Shown piece after piece: positions 7,928-15,488 of a stretch of DNA of 27,504 bases. The position numbers and the translations under genes are program-made. The notes beneath the pieces are model-generated. The model did not search any database. It was not told the DNA's origin and was given only the letters and a program-made list of their open reading frames with translations. Source of the stretch: Halobacteriales archaeon QH_10_70_21 (GTDB taxonomy: Archaea; Halobacteriota; Halobacteria; Halobacteriales; Haloarculaceae); NCBI GenBank assembly GCA_003021325.1, contig PXQM01000189.1, positions 1 to 27,504 of the forward strand, given 5' to 3'. Position 1 is the first letter of the stretch. The number at the start of each line of letters is the position of its first letter.

Positions 7928-8965
7928 TCACCAACGGAAGCCGTCGGGGTCGGACGGCGGCTCGAGCGGGCTGGTCGGGAGGTCGTCGTCGAGCGTCGCC
8001 GCGTTGTAGCCGCCCGGAGCAACGTCGTTCGGCGCGTCGGGATAGAACAGCGACGCGAGCGCCTGTATCTGCCCTCGGCCGACGCCGAGTTCGAACTGCC
8101 CGCCGCCGTAGAGCCGGATGTCCCGGTCCTCGCAGTGCTCGATGGTGTCGAGGAGCGACCGCAGCGTCCCGAACCGCGAGGGCTTGACGTTCAGCCAGTC
8201 CGGCTCGAACGGGAGGCGCTCGACGCTCTCGACGCCGGTTATCGGGGCGTCCCAGGAGACGCGGTCCCGGACGCGGTCGACGACCGGTCCGGTCGCCTCG
8301 GTTGTCGCCGGGTCCTCGAAGACCGCGTCCGGGAAGGCCTCGACGAGTCGGCGGTACAGTTCCGGGTCCGTCGAGCCGTCGACGCCGGTCCCCTCGTACT
8401 GTCCCTTCAGGTCGAGGATTCGGACGCCGCCGTAGTCGGCGACCGCCGCGACGAACGCCTCGTCCCACGCCTCGGTCGGGTCGAGCTTGAACTCCGCACC
8501 GGGGTGGACGCGACGGATGTCGTCGAGCCGGACGGGGCTCTCGAGCCGCGTGCTGACGACGAACCGGACGGGGTCGTACGTGCGGTCGAGCGCGCTCCCG
8601 AGGTCGGTCCCGGCCTGCCGGAGCGCCAGGTCGAGGGCGGCGCTCTCAAGGGCCCACCGCCGGTAGTGGCGGTCGGCCTCGCGTTCCGGCGGCGCCGGGA
8701 ACAGCTCGAGGTCCTCGAGGTGCGCCGAGAACGACTCGAGGGTGTACTCGCCGGCGAGGTCGAGCCCGCCGTCCGAGTAGGCCCGCTGGAAACGCCGCTG
8801 GTCGTCGGCCTCGTACCCCACGTCCTCCCCCCGGCCCCGTTCGCCGTCACCCGACAGCACCACCGTCGTCGAGACGCGCGTGAAATCCGAGGAGGTCTCC
8901 AGCGAGGCGGACTCGAGGGCGTAGTCGTCGACCACGAGCGGACGGTCGGCCAGTCGGTCGTACAT
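7928..8965 (-). CDS. Enolase-superfamily-like protein
   Basis: About 345 residues with the layout of the enolase/mandelate racemase superfamily: an N-terminal capping domain (ALESASLETSSDFTRVSTTV), then a barrel with FKLDPTEAW, RILDLKGQYEG, VFEDPATT, PDWLNVKPSRFG and LYGGGQFELGVGRGQIQALA. The acidic and lysine positions at strand ends (KLD, DLK, FED, NVKPS) match where the superfamily holds metal and catalytic residues. The substrate is unknown; it is not true enolase. An ATG at 8992 is also in frame, but a TATA-like CTTTATG overlaps that codon and lies about 28 nt before the ATG at 8965 (MYDRLADRPLVV), so I prefer 8965. It is divergent from rpl40e. Confidence 0.8.
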   Translation of the reverse strand: MYDRLADRPLVVDDYALESASLETSSDFTRVSTTVVLSGDGERGRGEDVGYEADDQRRFQRAYSDGGLDLAGEYTLESFSAHLEDLELFPAPPEREADRHYRRWALESAALDLALRQAGTDLGSALDRTYDPVRFVVSTRLESPVRLDDIRRVHPGAEFKLDPTEAWDEAFVAAVADYGGVRILDLKGQYEGTGVDGSTDPELYRRLVEAFPDAVFEDPATTEATGPVVDRVRDRVSWDAPITGVESVERLPFEPDWLNVKPSRFGTLRSLLDTIEHCEDRDIRLYGGGQFELGVGRGQIQALASLFYPDAPNDVAPGGYNAATLDDDLPTSPLEPPSDPDGFRW

Positions 8966-9007
8966 CGTCCGGTCTTGGACGGGGACGCGCATAAAGCCGA
9001 ACGGTCA

Positions 9008-9018
9008 GGTTTATCCGG
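9008..9018 (+). promoter_or_regulatory. Promoter patch of rpl40e between divergent genes
   Basis: GGTTTATCC at 9008-9016 lies 24-32 nt before the rpl40e ATG, the normal place for an archaeal TATA box of a leaderless message. It is the clearest AT patch in the short gap to the divergent enolase-like gene, so the two promoters may overlap or compete. Confidence 0.5.
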
Positions 9019-9039
9019 CGGCACCACTTCAGCCCGCGT

Positions 9040-9189
9040 ATGGCCAAGTTCGACGAGGCAGAGGAGCGCATCCTCGAGAAGATGATCTGCATGCGCTGTA
9101 ACGCCCGGAACCCCCAGCGAGCCGACAGCTGCCGGAAGTGCGGGTACGGGAACCTCCGGCCGAAGGCCAAAGAGCGCCGCGCGGCCTGA
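9040..9189 (+). CDS. rpl40e: 50S ribosomal protein L40e
   Basis: A 49-residue zinc-ribbon ribosomal protein, the archaeal and eukaryotic L40e, which in eukaryotes is made as a fusion to ubiquitin. It opens [19 protein letters not shown]. The four zinc ligands are in the pattern [19 protein letters not shown], followed by the basic end [12 protein letters not shown]. Unlike its neighbours it is basic, as expected for an rRNA-binding protein. Length is typical for the archaeal form. A TATA-like GGTTTATCC lies upstream. The gene converges on the MBL gene that ends at 9248. Confidence 0.96.
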   Translation: MAKFDEAEERILEKMICMRCNARNPQRADSCRKCGYGNLRPKAKERRAA

Positions 9190-9247
9190 CTCCGGTCCCG
9201 TTCTCCGACCGACGTTCGTCCGCCAGCGGCCGCGCCGAGCAGTCCTG

Positions 9248-9859
9248 TTATTCGTCGGGGTACTTCGGTTCGCGCGTCTCGGCGCGCCCGAGCGCCGTCT
9301 CGACGACGTCGCGGACGTCGCCGTGGAAGACGTCTCCGTGGCCCGCGTACATGTGCTCGACGGAGTCGGGCATCCGCTCGAGCAGCGTCTCGATGCTCTC
9401 GATGAGCCGCTCGCGGGACTGGCCGGCCATGTCGGTCCGGCCGAAGCTCCCGTAGTCGAATGCGCCGTCGTCGTGGACGACCACGTCGCCGCTGAACAGC
9501 GACGTCTCCGAGACCAGCGAGACGTGGTCGTCGGCGTGCCCCGGCGTGTGGACCACGTCGAAGGCCTCGTCGCCGGCGAACACCTGGTCGCCGTCCTCGA
9601 GTTCGTGCGTCCGTCGCGGGTGGTCGCCGTAGGCGTACAGCGGCGCGTCGAAGGCGTCCAAGACCGCGTCGAGGCGGGCGAGGTGGTCGCCGTGCTGGTG
9701 GGTGAGCACGACGGCGTCCAGCGTCGGGGTGCGGCCCTCGATGACGTCGACGACGCCCTCCATCGCGCCGGCGTCGACGAGCACCGTGCGGTCGCCCTCG
9801 GCGAGGTAGGCGTTGCAGGTGAACGACTCCGCCCCGGCGGTCACGTTGGTGACGTTCAT
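9248..9859 (-). CDS. MBL-fold metallo-hydrolase (glyoxalase II-like)
   Basis: A 203-residue compact metallo-beta-lactamase-fold hydrolase. The metal site is complete: THQHGDH (H54, H56, D58, H59), H108 in HTPGH, D125 in LFSGDVVVHD and H164 in YAGHGD. The short size and the plain CNAYLAEGDRTVLVDAG opening resemble hydroxyacylglutathione-hydrolase-like members, but the substrate cannot be read; haloarchaea generally use gamma-glutamylcysteine rather than glutathione. It starts with ATG at 9859. It shares only the fold with the MBL protein at 2582-3484. Confidence 0.87.
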   Translation of the reverse strand: MNVTNVTAGAESFTCNAYLAEGDRTVLVDAGAMEGVVDVIEGRTPTLDAVVLTHQHGDHLARLDAVLDAFDAPLYAYGDHPRRTHELEDGDQVFAGDEAFDVVHTPGHADDHVSLVSETSLFSGDVVVHDDGAFDYGSFGRTDMAGQSRERLIESIETLLERMPDSVEHMYAGHGDVFHGDVRDVVETALGRAETREPKYPDE

Positions 9860-9884
9860 ACCCCTACTGGGGCGGCCCCGGTCT

Positions 9885-10650
9885 TCACGGTGACGCCTGG
9901 ACCCGCCGGAGCCGGAGGCGAACGGTCGTCCCGTCGTCGGCGTCGCCGAAGCGGAGTCGGCCGTCGACCCCCTCGACGACCCAGCGGGCGACCCACAGGC
10001 CGAGCCCCGTGCTGTGGTCCGGCTGCGTTATCTCGCGCTGGCCGCTCATACTGCCGGCTGTGATTACGTGAAGATTCGTTCGAGATATTCGACGGCAGCG
10101 GTTCTGTACCACTCGGCTCAAAACACCCCCGTTTGAGATAGTTACAGCCGGCAGTATCAGTATCTGCCGCTCCCGGTCGGGGATGCCCGGGCCGTCGTCG
10201 CGACGACGACGTCGACCGCCCGCTCGAGGAGACCGTCGGCGTAGACGGTCGGAACCTCCGCCGGTGCGCCGAACCGCATGGTCGCCTCTGGGTGGTCCTC
10301 GCAGTACCTGACGCAGACCGTCTCCGCGACGACGCGGTCGGCGACAGTCTCCCCGTCGAGTGCAGCGGGGACGACGTATCCGTCGCCCCCGTCCGGGTCG
10401 CTTTGGCGGCTCGACGCGGCCGCCCCGCCGGGGCGCAGACGACAACGGGGACGCCCGGGTCGGCGCCCGTGGCGACGGCGGTCGGCGGAGTCTCGTGGGC
10501 GTCCCACCCGACGAGGAGGCAGTCGAGCGGCGCCGCAGCCGGGTCGCTCTCGACCGACTGCGGGACACAGCGGTCGTCGGCCGCGAGGCGGTCGGCCGCA
10601 ACTCCTCCGTAGTGGCCTACCGGGACCGGACACGGGTCGATAAACCGGAC
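9885..10650 (-). pseudogene. Degenerate sensor histidine kinase with receiver-like N-terminus
   Basis: Pieces of one haloarchaeal sensor kinase lie in order but in different frames. First, a degenerate receiver-like segment (VGHYGGVAADRLAADDR, LDCLLVGWDAHETPP, PGVPVVVCAPAG). Near 10420 the frame shifts to GYVVPAALDGETVADRVV and EVPTVYADGLLERAVDVVVA. The usual N box (NAVEH-like) is absent and the sequence jumps in another frame to the G1 box DDGPGIPDRERQ. A 111-bp element follows, then REITQPDHSTGLGLWVARWV (G2 box) and the end RLRLRRVQASP. I see no phospho-acceptor His box. At least two frame breaks, one internal deletion and the insertion make an active kinase unlikely. The 5' end is uncertain: a GTG near 10635 after a TATA-like GGTTTATC may be the old start. 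Confidence 0.75.
10048..10158. mobile_element. Putative MITE-like insertion with 14-bp terminal inverted repeats
   Basis: ATACTGCCGGCTGT (10048-10061) and its exact reverse complement (10144-10157) bracket a more AT-rich core in GC-rich DNA. Removing 111 bp (10048-10158) joins the kinase text into IPDRERQILSGQREITQ, a normal G1-G2 spacing, which identifies the insertion and its size. The core has a small hairpin, CTCAAA...TTTGAG, at about 10118-10138. It encodes no transposase, so it would need one in trans. No clear target duplication borders the repeats; a GCCGCTC repeat occurs on both sides but is offset by 8 bp on the right. The parent IS family is not identified. Confidence 0.65.
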
Positions 10651-10725
10651 CGTCCGGCGCCATGTGAAGACGTATCGGGCGAGTCGACCCGAATGCCCGA
10701 TGGCCTCTCGACGGCCGCCGTGGCG

Positions 10726-10730
10726 TTTAA
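10726..10730 (+). promoter_or_regulatory. TATA-like element before the small acidic gene
   Basis: GTTTAACA around 10725-10732 lies 28-35 nt before the ATG at 10760, the expected spacing for a leaderless or short-leader message. It probably also drives the overlapping DUF99 gene. Confidence 0.45.
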
Positions 10731-10759
10731 CACGGTGCAGTCGCTAACTCAGTCTAGAC

Positions 10760-10933
10760 ATGGGATTCGGGAGTTACGACGAATCCGAACAGGAAAACCA
10801 GGAAATCGACACCGACATCGAGGAGAGCGACCGCTCGACGCTCGCGGAACACGACGGCGAGGTGGAGTTCGAGTACGACGACGCCTCGAGCGAGGACCTA
10901 CTCGAAACCTTCGAGGAAATCCAGGGGCAGTGA
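10760..10933 (+). CDS. Small acidic haloarchaeal protein (DUF5786-like)
   Basis: A 57-residue, strongly acidic protein opening MGFGSYDESEQENQEIDTDI and ending SEDLLETFEEIQGQ. This matches my memory of the haloarchaeal DUF5786 family; the number should be confirmed by search. It has no cysteines, membrane segment or basic DNA-binding patch. Its stop overlaps the start of the DUF99 gene in the arrangement GTGA (10930-10933), so the two are almost surely translated from one message. Function unknown. Confidence 0.75.
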   Translation: MGFGSYDESEQENQEIDTDIEESDRSTLAEHDGEVEFEYDDASSEDLLETFEEIQGQ

Positions 10934-11499
10934 GGCCGGGGCGCCGCGCCCTCGGCGTCGCCGAGTCCTACCGCGGGACCGACGACGGGACGACGACGAG
11001 CACGCTGGCGGGCGCGGTCGCTCGCGTCGACCGGACGGTCGACGACTTCGTTTTTGGAACGTGCACGGTCGGCGGCACCGACGCGACCGACGCTATCATC
11101 GACTGCTGGCGGCGGCTGGACCGCGAGGACGTTTCGTACCTGCTTCTCTCCGGCGTCGCACCGGCGTGGTACAACGTCGTCGACGTGGGGCGGCTCGCCG
11201 AGGCCGTCGACCGGCCCGTGCTCGCCGTCTCCTACGAGGAGAGCGATGGGCTGGCGGACGCGATTCGGGAGGCCTTCGAGGCGCCCGACCGCGGGGACAG
11301 GCTCGCGACCTACGAGGGCCTGCCCGACCGGCGGCGCGTCGATGGGGCCGGCGACGAGCCCCTGTTCGTCCGGAGCGTCGGGACCGCGGACGCCGAGGCC
11401 GACCGCGTCGTCGAGGCGTTCACCCAGGAACGCCGTCCGGAGCCGCTCCGGGTCGCGGGGCTGGCCGCCCGGCGGGTCGACGCCTTCCGGCGGGGTTAA
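10930..11499 (+). CDS. DUF99 (UPF0215) family protein
   Basis: A 189-residue member of the DUF99 family, which has an RNase H/endonuclease V-like fold and is widespread in archaea. The GTG start at 10930 overlaps the previous stop and gives RPGRRALGVAESYRGTD. The signature parts are present: LGVAESYRG with the acidic position after strand 1, GTCTVGGTDATDAIID, and YLLLSGVAPAWYNVVD. Relatives have been linked to nuclease action on deaminated DNA, but I do not assert activity here. The next gene is a uracil-DNA glycosylase 25 bp downstream, which fits a DNA-repair setting. Confidence 0.87.
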   Translation: MRPGRRALGVAESYRGTDDGTTTSTLAGAVARVDRTVDDFVFGTCTVGGTDATDAIIDCWRRLDREDVSYLLLSGVAPAWYNVVDVGRLAEAVDRPVLAVSYEESDGLADAIREAFEAPDRGDRLATYEGLPDRRRVDGAGDEPLFVRSVGTADAEADRVVEAFTQERRPEPLRVAGLAARRVDAFRRG

Positions 11500-11524
11500 C
11501 TTCCAGGCGCGCCCACGGGCGCGT

Positions 11525-12109
11525 ATGGGCGACGACATCGACGTCCGGGCGTGTTCGCGGTGCCCGGCACTGTGCGAGTCCCGGAGCCGTATCGTCAACG
11601 GGGTCGGACCGACGGACGCCGACCTCTGTTTCGTCGGCGAGGCCCCCGGCGAACGCGAGGACGAGGAGGGCGAGCCGTTCGTCGGACGGTCCGGCGACGT
11701 CCTCGACGACGCGCTACGGGACCGCGGGCGCTCGCGGCGCGACGTGCGCATCACCAACTGCGTGCGCTGCCGGCCGCCGGACAACCGGGACCCGACGGAC
11801 GGCGAACTGGGCAACTGCCGCGAGTATCTGGGAGCCGAGCTCGACGCCGTCGACCCCGAGGTGGTCGTCGCCCTGGGGAAGGTTCCCTCCGAACACCTCC
11901 TGGAGCGGCCGGTGGCGGTGACCGACGAGGCGGGGACGCTGCACGACGCCCGCATCGCGGGAGCCGCGCGGCGCGTGCTGGTCTGCGTCCATCCGGCGGC
12001 GACGCTGTACGACCCGGGGCAGCGGGAGACGTTCGCGACGGCGCTCGACGAGGCCGTCTCGTTTCTCGATGGCGACGGCGGCGGACAGTCGCGGCTGGGG
12101 GAGTTCTGA
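11525..12109 (+). CDS. Family 4 uracil-DNA glycosylase
   Basis: A 194-residue iron-sulfur uracil-DNA glycosylase (type 4/UDGa). It removes uracil formed by cytosine deamination and starts base-excision repair. Motif A is GEAPGEREDEEGEPFVGRSG (residues 38-57). The family's RCRPPDNR follows, and the C-terminal motif is VHPAATLYDP with H156. Four cysteines fit the [4Fe-4S] ligand pattern: C10, C13, C82 and C98. The start is ATG at 11525; a TATA-like GTTAACTT at about 11495-11502, overlapping the end of the DUF99 gene, gives it a possible promoter of its own. Length is normal and no key residue is missing. Confidence 0.94.
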   Translation: MGDDIDVRACSRCPALCESRSRIVNGVGPTDADLCFVGEAPGEREDEEGEPFVGRSGDVLDDALRDRGRSRRDVRITNCVRCRPPDNRDPTDGELGNCREYLGAELDAVDPEVVVALGKVPSEHLLERPVAVTDEAGTLHDARIAGAARRVLVCVHPAATLYDPGQRETFATALDEAVSFLDGDGGGQSRLGEF

Positions 12110-12424
12110 CCGGAGTCCTGCGTACGCCCAGAGCGGTCCGGACACGTGGAATCGTTCGCACGCCCGGCGTTTTCGACCCGCAGTTCCGGCGCGCGACGTT
12201 GCCGGACGGGCACCCCCGGCTGCGGGCCGCCGCCGAACCGACCGAAGCCGCGGGAGGGTCGACGGCTCACCGGGCGTTCCAGCACCGGGGCGGCAGGTAC
12301 CCGTTGCCGTTTTGCTCGCGTGCGCGGGTCGTCGCCGCGTCCGGTGTATATCAGAATATATCTCTCATTATACTCGAACAGCAAACTTTTTGAGATACCG
12401 ATTAAACTCTCACGTGTATCCATT
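12110..12424 (+). promoter_or_regulatory. Intergenic region with AT-rich promoter of the phn operon
   Basis: The first 235 bp are GC-rich and hold no credible gene. From about 12346 to 12424 the sequence turns AT-rich (TATATCAGAATATATCTC, ATTATAC, ACTTTTTGAGATACCGATTA), the most marked promoter-like patch in this part of the window. I cannot fix the TATA box: ATTATAC lies about 53-59 nt and GATTAAAC about 18-25 nt before the ATG at 12425. Several AT repeats could be regulator sites, as expected for a phosphate-responsive importer, but that is inference. Confidence 0.45.
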
Positions 12425-13480
12425 ATGCAGAAACGCCGAAGGTTCCTCAAAATCGCTGGTGTAACGGGCGTCGCCGGAATCGCGGGCTGCACCGGAAACG
12501 GCGGCTCGGGGGGCGACGACGAGACCGAGACCGAGACCATAGGGTCGGGGGACGAGACCGAAACCGAAGCCGAAACCGAAACCGAAGCGAGCGACCAGAT
12601 GAGTTTCGGAGGGGACGGACGGGTGAACGTCGGTATTTCGCCGTCGGTGCCGCAGGAGGACTTGGAGGTGCAGTATGCCCCGCTCCTGGACCACGTCGAA
12701 AGCTATCTGACGGAGAACCACAGCGTTCCGGAGGGCCTGACCGTCGAGGGGAACGTCGGCAGCAACTACAGCGCCATCATCCAGTCGCTCGGTGAGGGGA
12801 CGACCGACTTCGCCGAAACCGGTCCGTTCGCGGCTGCGCTCGGGGTCAAGACCGACAACGCGGAGATCATTCTTCAGCGGTACGGGTACGGTAGCTGGGA
12901 GTACAAGAGCCTCATCGCGACGCCGAACGACAGCGACATCACGGAGCTGTCGGACCTCTCGGGGAAGACGGTCGCCTTCTCCGACCGGCTGTCGACCAGC
13001 GGTGCCCTCTACCCGCTGTACAGCATGTCCAGCGAGGGAGGACTCGACGTCGGGGAGCTTCCGGAGGGCGACGGCGCCCAGGCCGAGTTCGACGCCCGCT
13101 TCGCCGGCGGCCACGTCAGTTCGTACACCCTGCTCGAGCAGGGCCAGGTGGACGCGGCCGCGATGGGTGGCTTCGTTCGTGACACGCCCGCAGGGCCGGC
13201 GCCGGAGGATTGGCAGGAGGTTGCGACCACGCTCCACGAGGACGACGGACTTCCGCGCGCTCCGATCGTCGTCTCGCCCGAACTCAGCGACGAGGCCAAG
13301 GACGCCATCCAGACCGCCTTCCTGGAGGCACCGGACAGCGTCTACCACGGCGCGGACGGCGAGGAGGGGACCGACGACGACCTCTGGTTCGGCCGCGTTC
13401 GCGAGGCGACCGAGGACCGGTACCAGTCGGTCATCGACGTCGCCGACGAACTCGACGTCGGCACCGACATCTTCCAGTAG
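12425..13480 (+). CDS. phnD: Phosphonate/phosphite-type ABC transporter substrate-binding lipoprotein
   Basis: A 351-residue PhnD-family binding protein. The N-terminus QKRRRFLKIAGVTGVAGIAGC has a twin-arginine motif (RRRFLK) and a lipobox ending at Cys22, so it is probably exported folded by Tat and anchored to the membrane outer face by lipid. Residues about 25-60 are a Gly then Glu-Thr-rich linker (low-complexity DETETE repeats), common in haloarchaeal lipoproteins. The binding domain follows: VNVGISPSVPQEDLEVQYAP, DFAETGPFAAALG, LSGKTVAFSDRLSTSGALYP and FAGGHVSSYTLLEQGQVDAA, all typical of the family. It heads the operon, 73 bp before phnC. The ligand may be phosphonate, phosphite or a phosphate ester; sequence alone does not decide. 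Confidence 0.9.
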   Translation: MQKRRRFLKIAGVTGVAGIAGCTGNGGSGGDDETETETIGSGDETETEAETETEASDQMSFGGDGRVNVGISPSVPQEDLEVQYAPLLDHVESYLTENHSVPEGLTVEGNVGSNYSAIIQSLGEGTTDFAETGPFAAALGVKTDNAEIILQRYGYGSWEYKSLIATPNDSDITELSDLSGKTVAFSDRLSTSGALYPLYSMSSEGGLDVGELPEGDGAQAEFDARFAGGHVSSYTLLEQGQVDAAAMGGFVRDTPAGPAPEDWQEVATTLHEDDGLPRAPIVVSPELSDEAKDAIQTAFLEAPDSVYHGADGEEGTDDDLWFGRVREATEDRYQSVIDVADELDVGTDIFQ

Positions 13481-13553
13481 ACGGGTCCAGGGGTCAGGCT
13501 GATACCGAAACCGATTTTGATACGACCGGTCCGTTCTCGGTAAAACAAAACAC

Positions 13554-14360
13554 ATGCCATCGATCGACTTCAAAAATGTCAGTAAAGTGTACGACGAGGA
13601 CACCGTCGCACTCGACGGTGTGTCCTTCAGCATCGCAGAGGGCGAGTTCGTCATTCTGCTCGGACCGTCCGGAGCCGGGAAGTCGACGATGCTGCGCGTG
13701 CTGAACGGGCTCACGGAACCCACCACGGGCACCGTCCACGTAGGCGGTGAGGAGGTTCGAGAGAACCGTAGCAGTATCGGGATGGTGTTCCAGGAGCACT
13801 ATCTCATCGAGAACAAGACCGCGTTCGGGAACGCACTGTCGGGAGCGCTCTCTCGAAACGGCCTCGTCCGGAGCGCACTCGGGCTCCACGCGAGGGAGGA
13901 CAAAATCACGGCACTCGAGGCCCTCCGGACGGTCGGGCTGCTGGACGAGGCCGGCCAGCTCGCGGAGTCGATGAGCGGCGGGCAGAAACAGCGCGTCGGC
14001 ATCGCCCGCGCGCTGGTCCAGAAGCCGGAGGTCGTGCTCGCCGACGAACCGGTCGCCAGCCTCGACCCGAAGGCCGCCCGCGACGTGATGCGCTACCTGA
14101 AGAAGGCCGCGACCGAACAGGATCTCACGACGGTTACGAGCCTCCATCAGGTGAACATCGCACGCGAGTTCGGCGACCGGTTCCTCGGCATTCGCGACGG
14201 TGAGGTCATCTTCGACGGCGACGCCGACGACCTCACGATGGAGGAGATGGACCGCATTTACTACGGGGATGGCAACGACGAGGAGGGACTCCCGACGGAC
14301 GCCACCGGGGACAACCGAACGTCGGCCTCCACCGCGGCCGACGGGAGTGGGGGCGCGTGA
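13554..14360 (+). CDS. phnC: Phosphonate-type ABC transporter ATP-binding protein
   Basis: A 268-residue ATPase that powers the importer on the cytosolic side. Walker A is GPSGAGKST (residues 37-45), the Q loop lies in SIGMVFQEHYLI, the signature is MSGGQKQRVGIARAL, Walker B and the D loop are VVLADEPVASLDP, and the switch His lies in VTSLHQVNIA. The insert after the Q loop (ALSGALSRNGLVRSALGLHA) is typical of PhnC. About 25 loosely ordered residues (GNDEEGLPTDATGDNRTSAS...) extend beyond the usual end. Its TGA overlaps the GTG of phnE (GTGA, 14357-14360), indicating translational coupling. Confidence 0.95.
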   Translation: MPSIDFKNVSKVYDEDTVALDGVSFSIAEGEFVILLGPSGAGKSTMLRVLNGLTEPTTGTVHVGGEEVRENRSSIGMVFQEHYLIENKTAFGNALSGALSRNGLVRSALGLHAREDKITALEALRTVGLLDEAGQLAESMSGGQKQRVGIARALVQKPEVVLADEPVASLDPKAARDVMRYLKKAATEQDLTTVTSLHQVNIAREFGDRFLGIRDGEVIFDGDADDLTMEEMDRIYYGDGNDEEGLPTDATGDNRTSASTAADGSGGA

Positions 14361-15361
14361 GTTCGTCCCCGGATTCGGAAATCGAAACGCAGTTCCGAGT
14401 GCTCAAACGCGCCCGCCGGCTCAAGTACCTGCTGTGGCTCGGGCTGGTCGCGTCGATTCTCGGCATCACGTACTGGGGGTTCGGGTTCATCGGGTTCCAG
14501 CCCCGCGTCGTCGCTGACCGGTATCCGGCGATGGGTACGTTCATCTTCCAGGGGTTCTTCCCGCCCGACTTCCAGCGATTCACGGTGTACACGGCCGACC
14601 AGGGCATCACCGGTCTGCGGGCCATCCCCGCCAGTTTCCGGGACGGGGGTGCCCCCATCGTCGAGAGCCTCGGGTCGGACCGTCAGTCACTCGTGAAAGC
14701 GAGCCTCGTGACCCTCTTGCTGGGGTTCATGGGAACCGTGCTCGCGTTCCCGTTCGCGCTCGTTCTCGGCGTGCTCGGGAGCGAGCGCGTGCTCCCGTTC
14801 CCGCTCAATTTCGTCTTCCGGGGCCTCCTGAGCGGAATCCGTGCGATTCCCGCCATCGTCTGGATATTCCTGTACATCCCCATCGGCCCACCGGGGCAGG
14901 TCACCGCGGTGCTGGCAATCGCGACCGACAGCATCGGGAACCTCGGGCGGCTGTTCACGGACGACCTCGAGGAGATCGAGGAGGGTCCGATCGAGGCAGT
15001 CCGCTCGACCGGGGCCTCGGGCACGCAGACGGTTAGCTTCGGTATGCTGAGCCAGGTGTCCCGGTCGTTCATCGCCTGGACGCTGTACATCCTGGAGATC
15101 AACACCCGGATCGCCATCTCCCTGGGAGTCGTCGGCGCCGGTGGGCTCGGGCTGATGATCCGCAACAGCCAGGACCTCTTCGAGTTCCGGCAGACCGCCG
15201 CCGGCCTGGTCATGGTGTTCATCGTCGTGCTGGGCATCGAGCTGATCTCCTCGCGGATCCGCGCCCGGCTCCGGCCCGGGGAGCACGACAGTAAGGGGTT
15301 CGTCGAGGCCGTCCAGGACCTGTTCGACCCGAACAAGTGGCTCGGTCGCGGCGAACCGTAG
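14357..15361 (+). CDS. phnE: Phosphonate-type ABC transporter permease
   Basis: A 334-residue membrane permease. It has a first helix (LLWLGLVASILGITYWGFGF), an external segment, and then the MetI-like core: LVKASLVTLLLGFMGTVLAF, FRGLLSGIRAIPAIVWIFLY, the EAA loop around EAVRSTGASGTQTVSFGMLS that contacts PhnC, ISLGVVGAGGLGLMI, and a last helix VMVFIVVLGIELISS. The start is GTG at 14357, overlapping phnC. A short cytosolic tail follows. Only one permease gene is present, as is usual for phnDCE importers. No phosphonate catabolism gene follows; the next gene is hisH. Confidence 0.93.
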   Translation: MSSSPDSEIETQFRVLKRARRLKYLLWLGLVASILGITYWGFGFIGFQPRVVADRYPAMGTFIFQGFFPPDFQRFTVYTADQGITGLRAIPASFRDGGAPIVESLGSDRQSLVKASLVTLLLGFMGTVLAFPFALVLGVLGSERVLPFPLNFVFRGLLSGIRAIPAIVWIFLYIPIGPPGQVTAVLAIATDSIGNLGRLFTDDLEEIEEGPIEAVRSTGASGTQTVSFGMLSQVSRSFIAWTLYILEINTRIAISLGVVGAGGLGLMIRNSQDLFEFRQTAAGLVMVFIVVLGIELISSRIRARLRPGEHDSKGFVEAVQDLFDPNKWLGRGEP

Positions 15362-15488
15362 CCACCCTCCGGTCGAAGCGGACCGGCCGCCTCCGCTCTC
15401 GGTCCGACCGTGGAAACGCCGGACCGGCGGATGCGCCTCGGTCGTCGCGATGGAAACTGACTTGTCGGTGAGCCGCCCGGGTACGTGT

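Noticed and set aside
10041..10176. GCCGCTC direct repeat as target duplication of the insertion element
   Set aside because: The right copy is 8 bp away from the terminal repeat, and the restored reading frame is explained without it; it is probably chance.
10774..12540. 588-codon minus-strand frame
   Set aside because: It lies opposite the well supported DUF99, UDG and phnD genes, has no recognisable domain and is rich in Arg, Ser and Pro.
12510..12595. GAGACC/GAAACC short repeats that might be a repeat array
   Set aside because: They encode the Glu-Thr-rich linker of the PhnD lipoprotein, a common low-complexity spacer.
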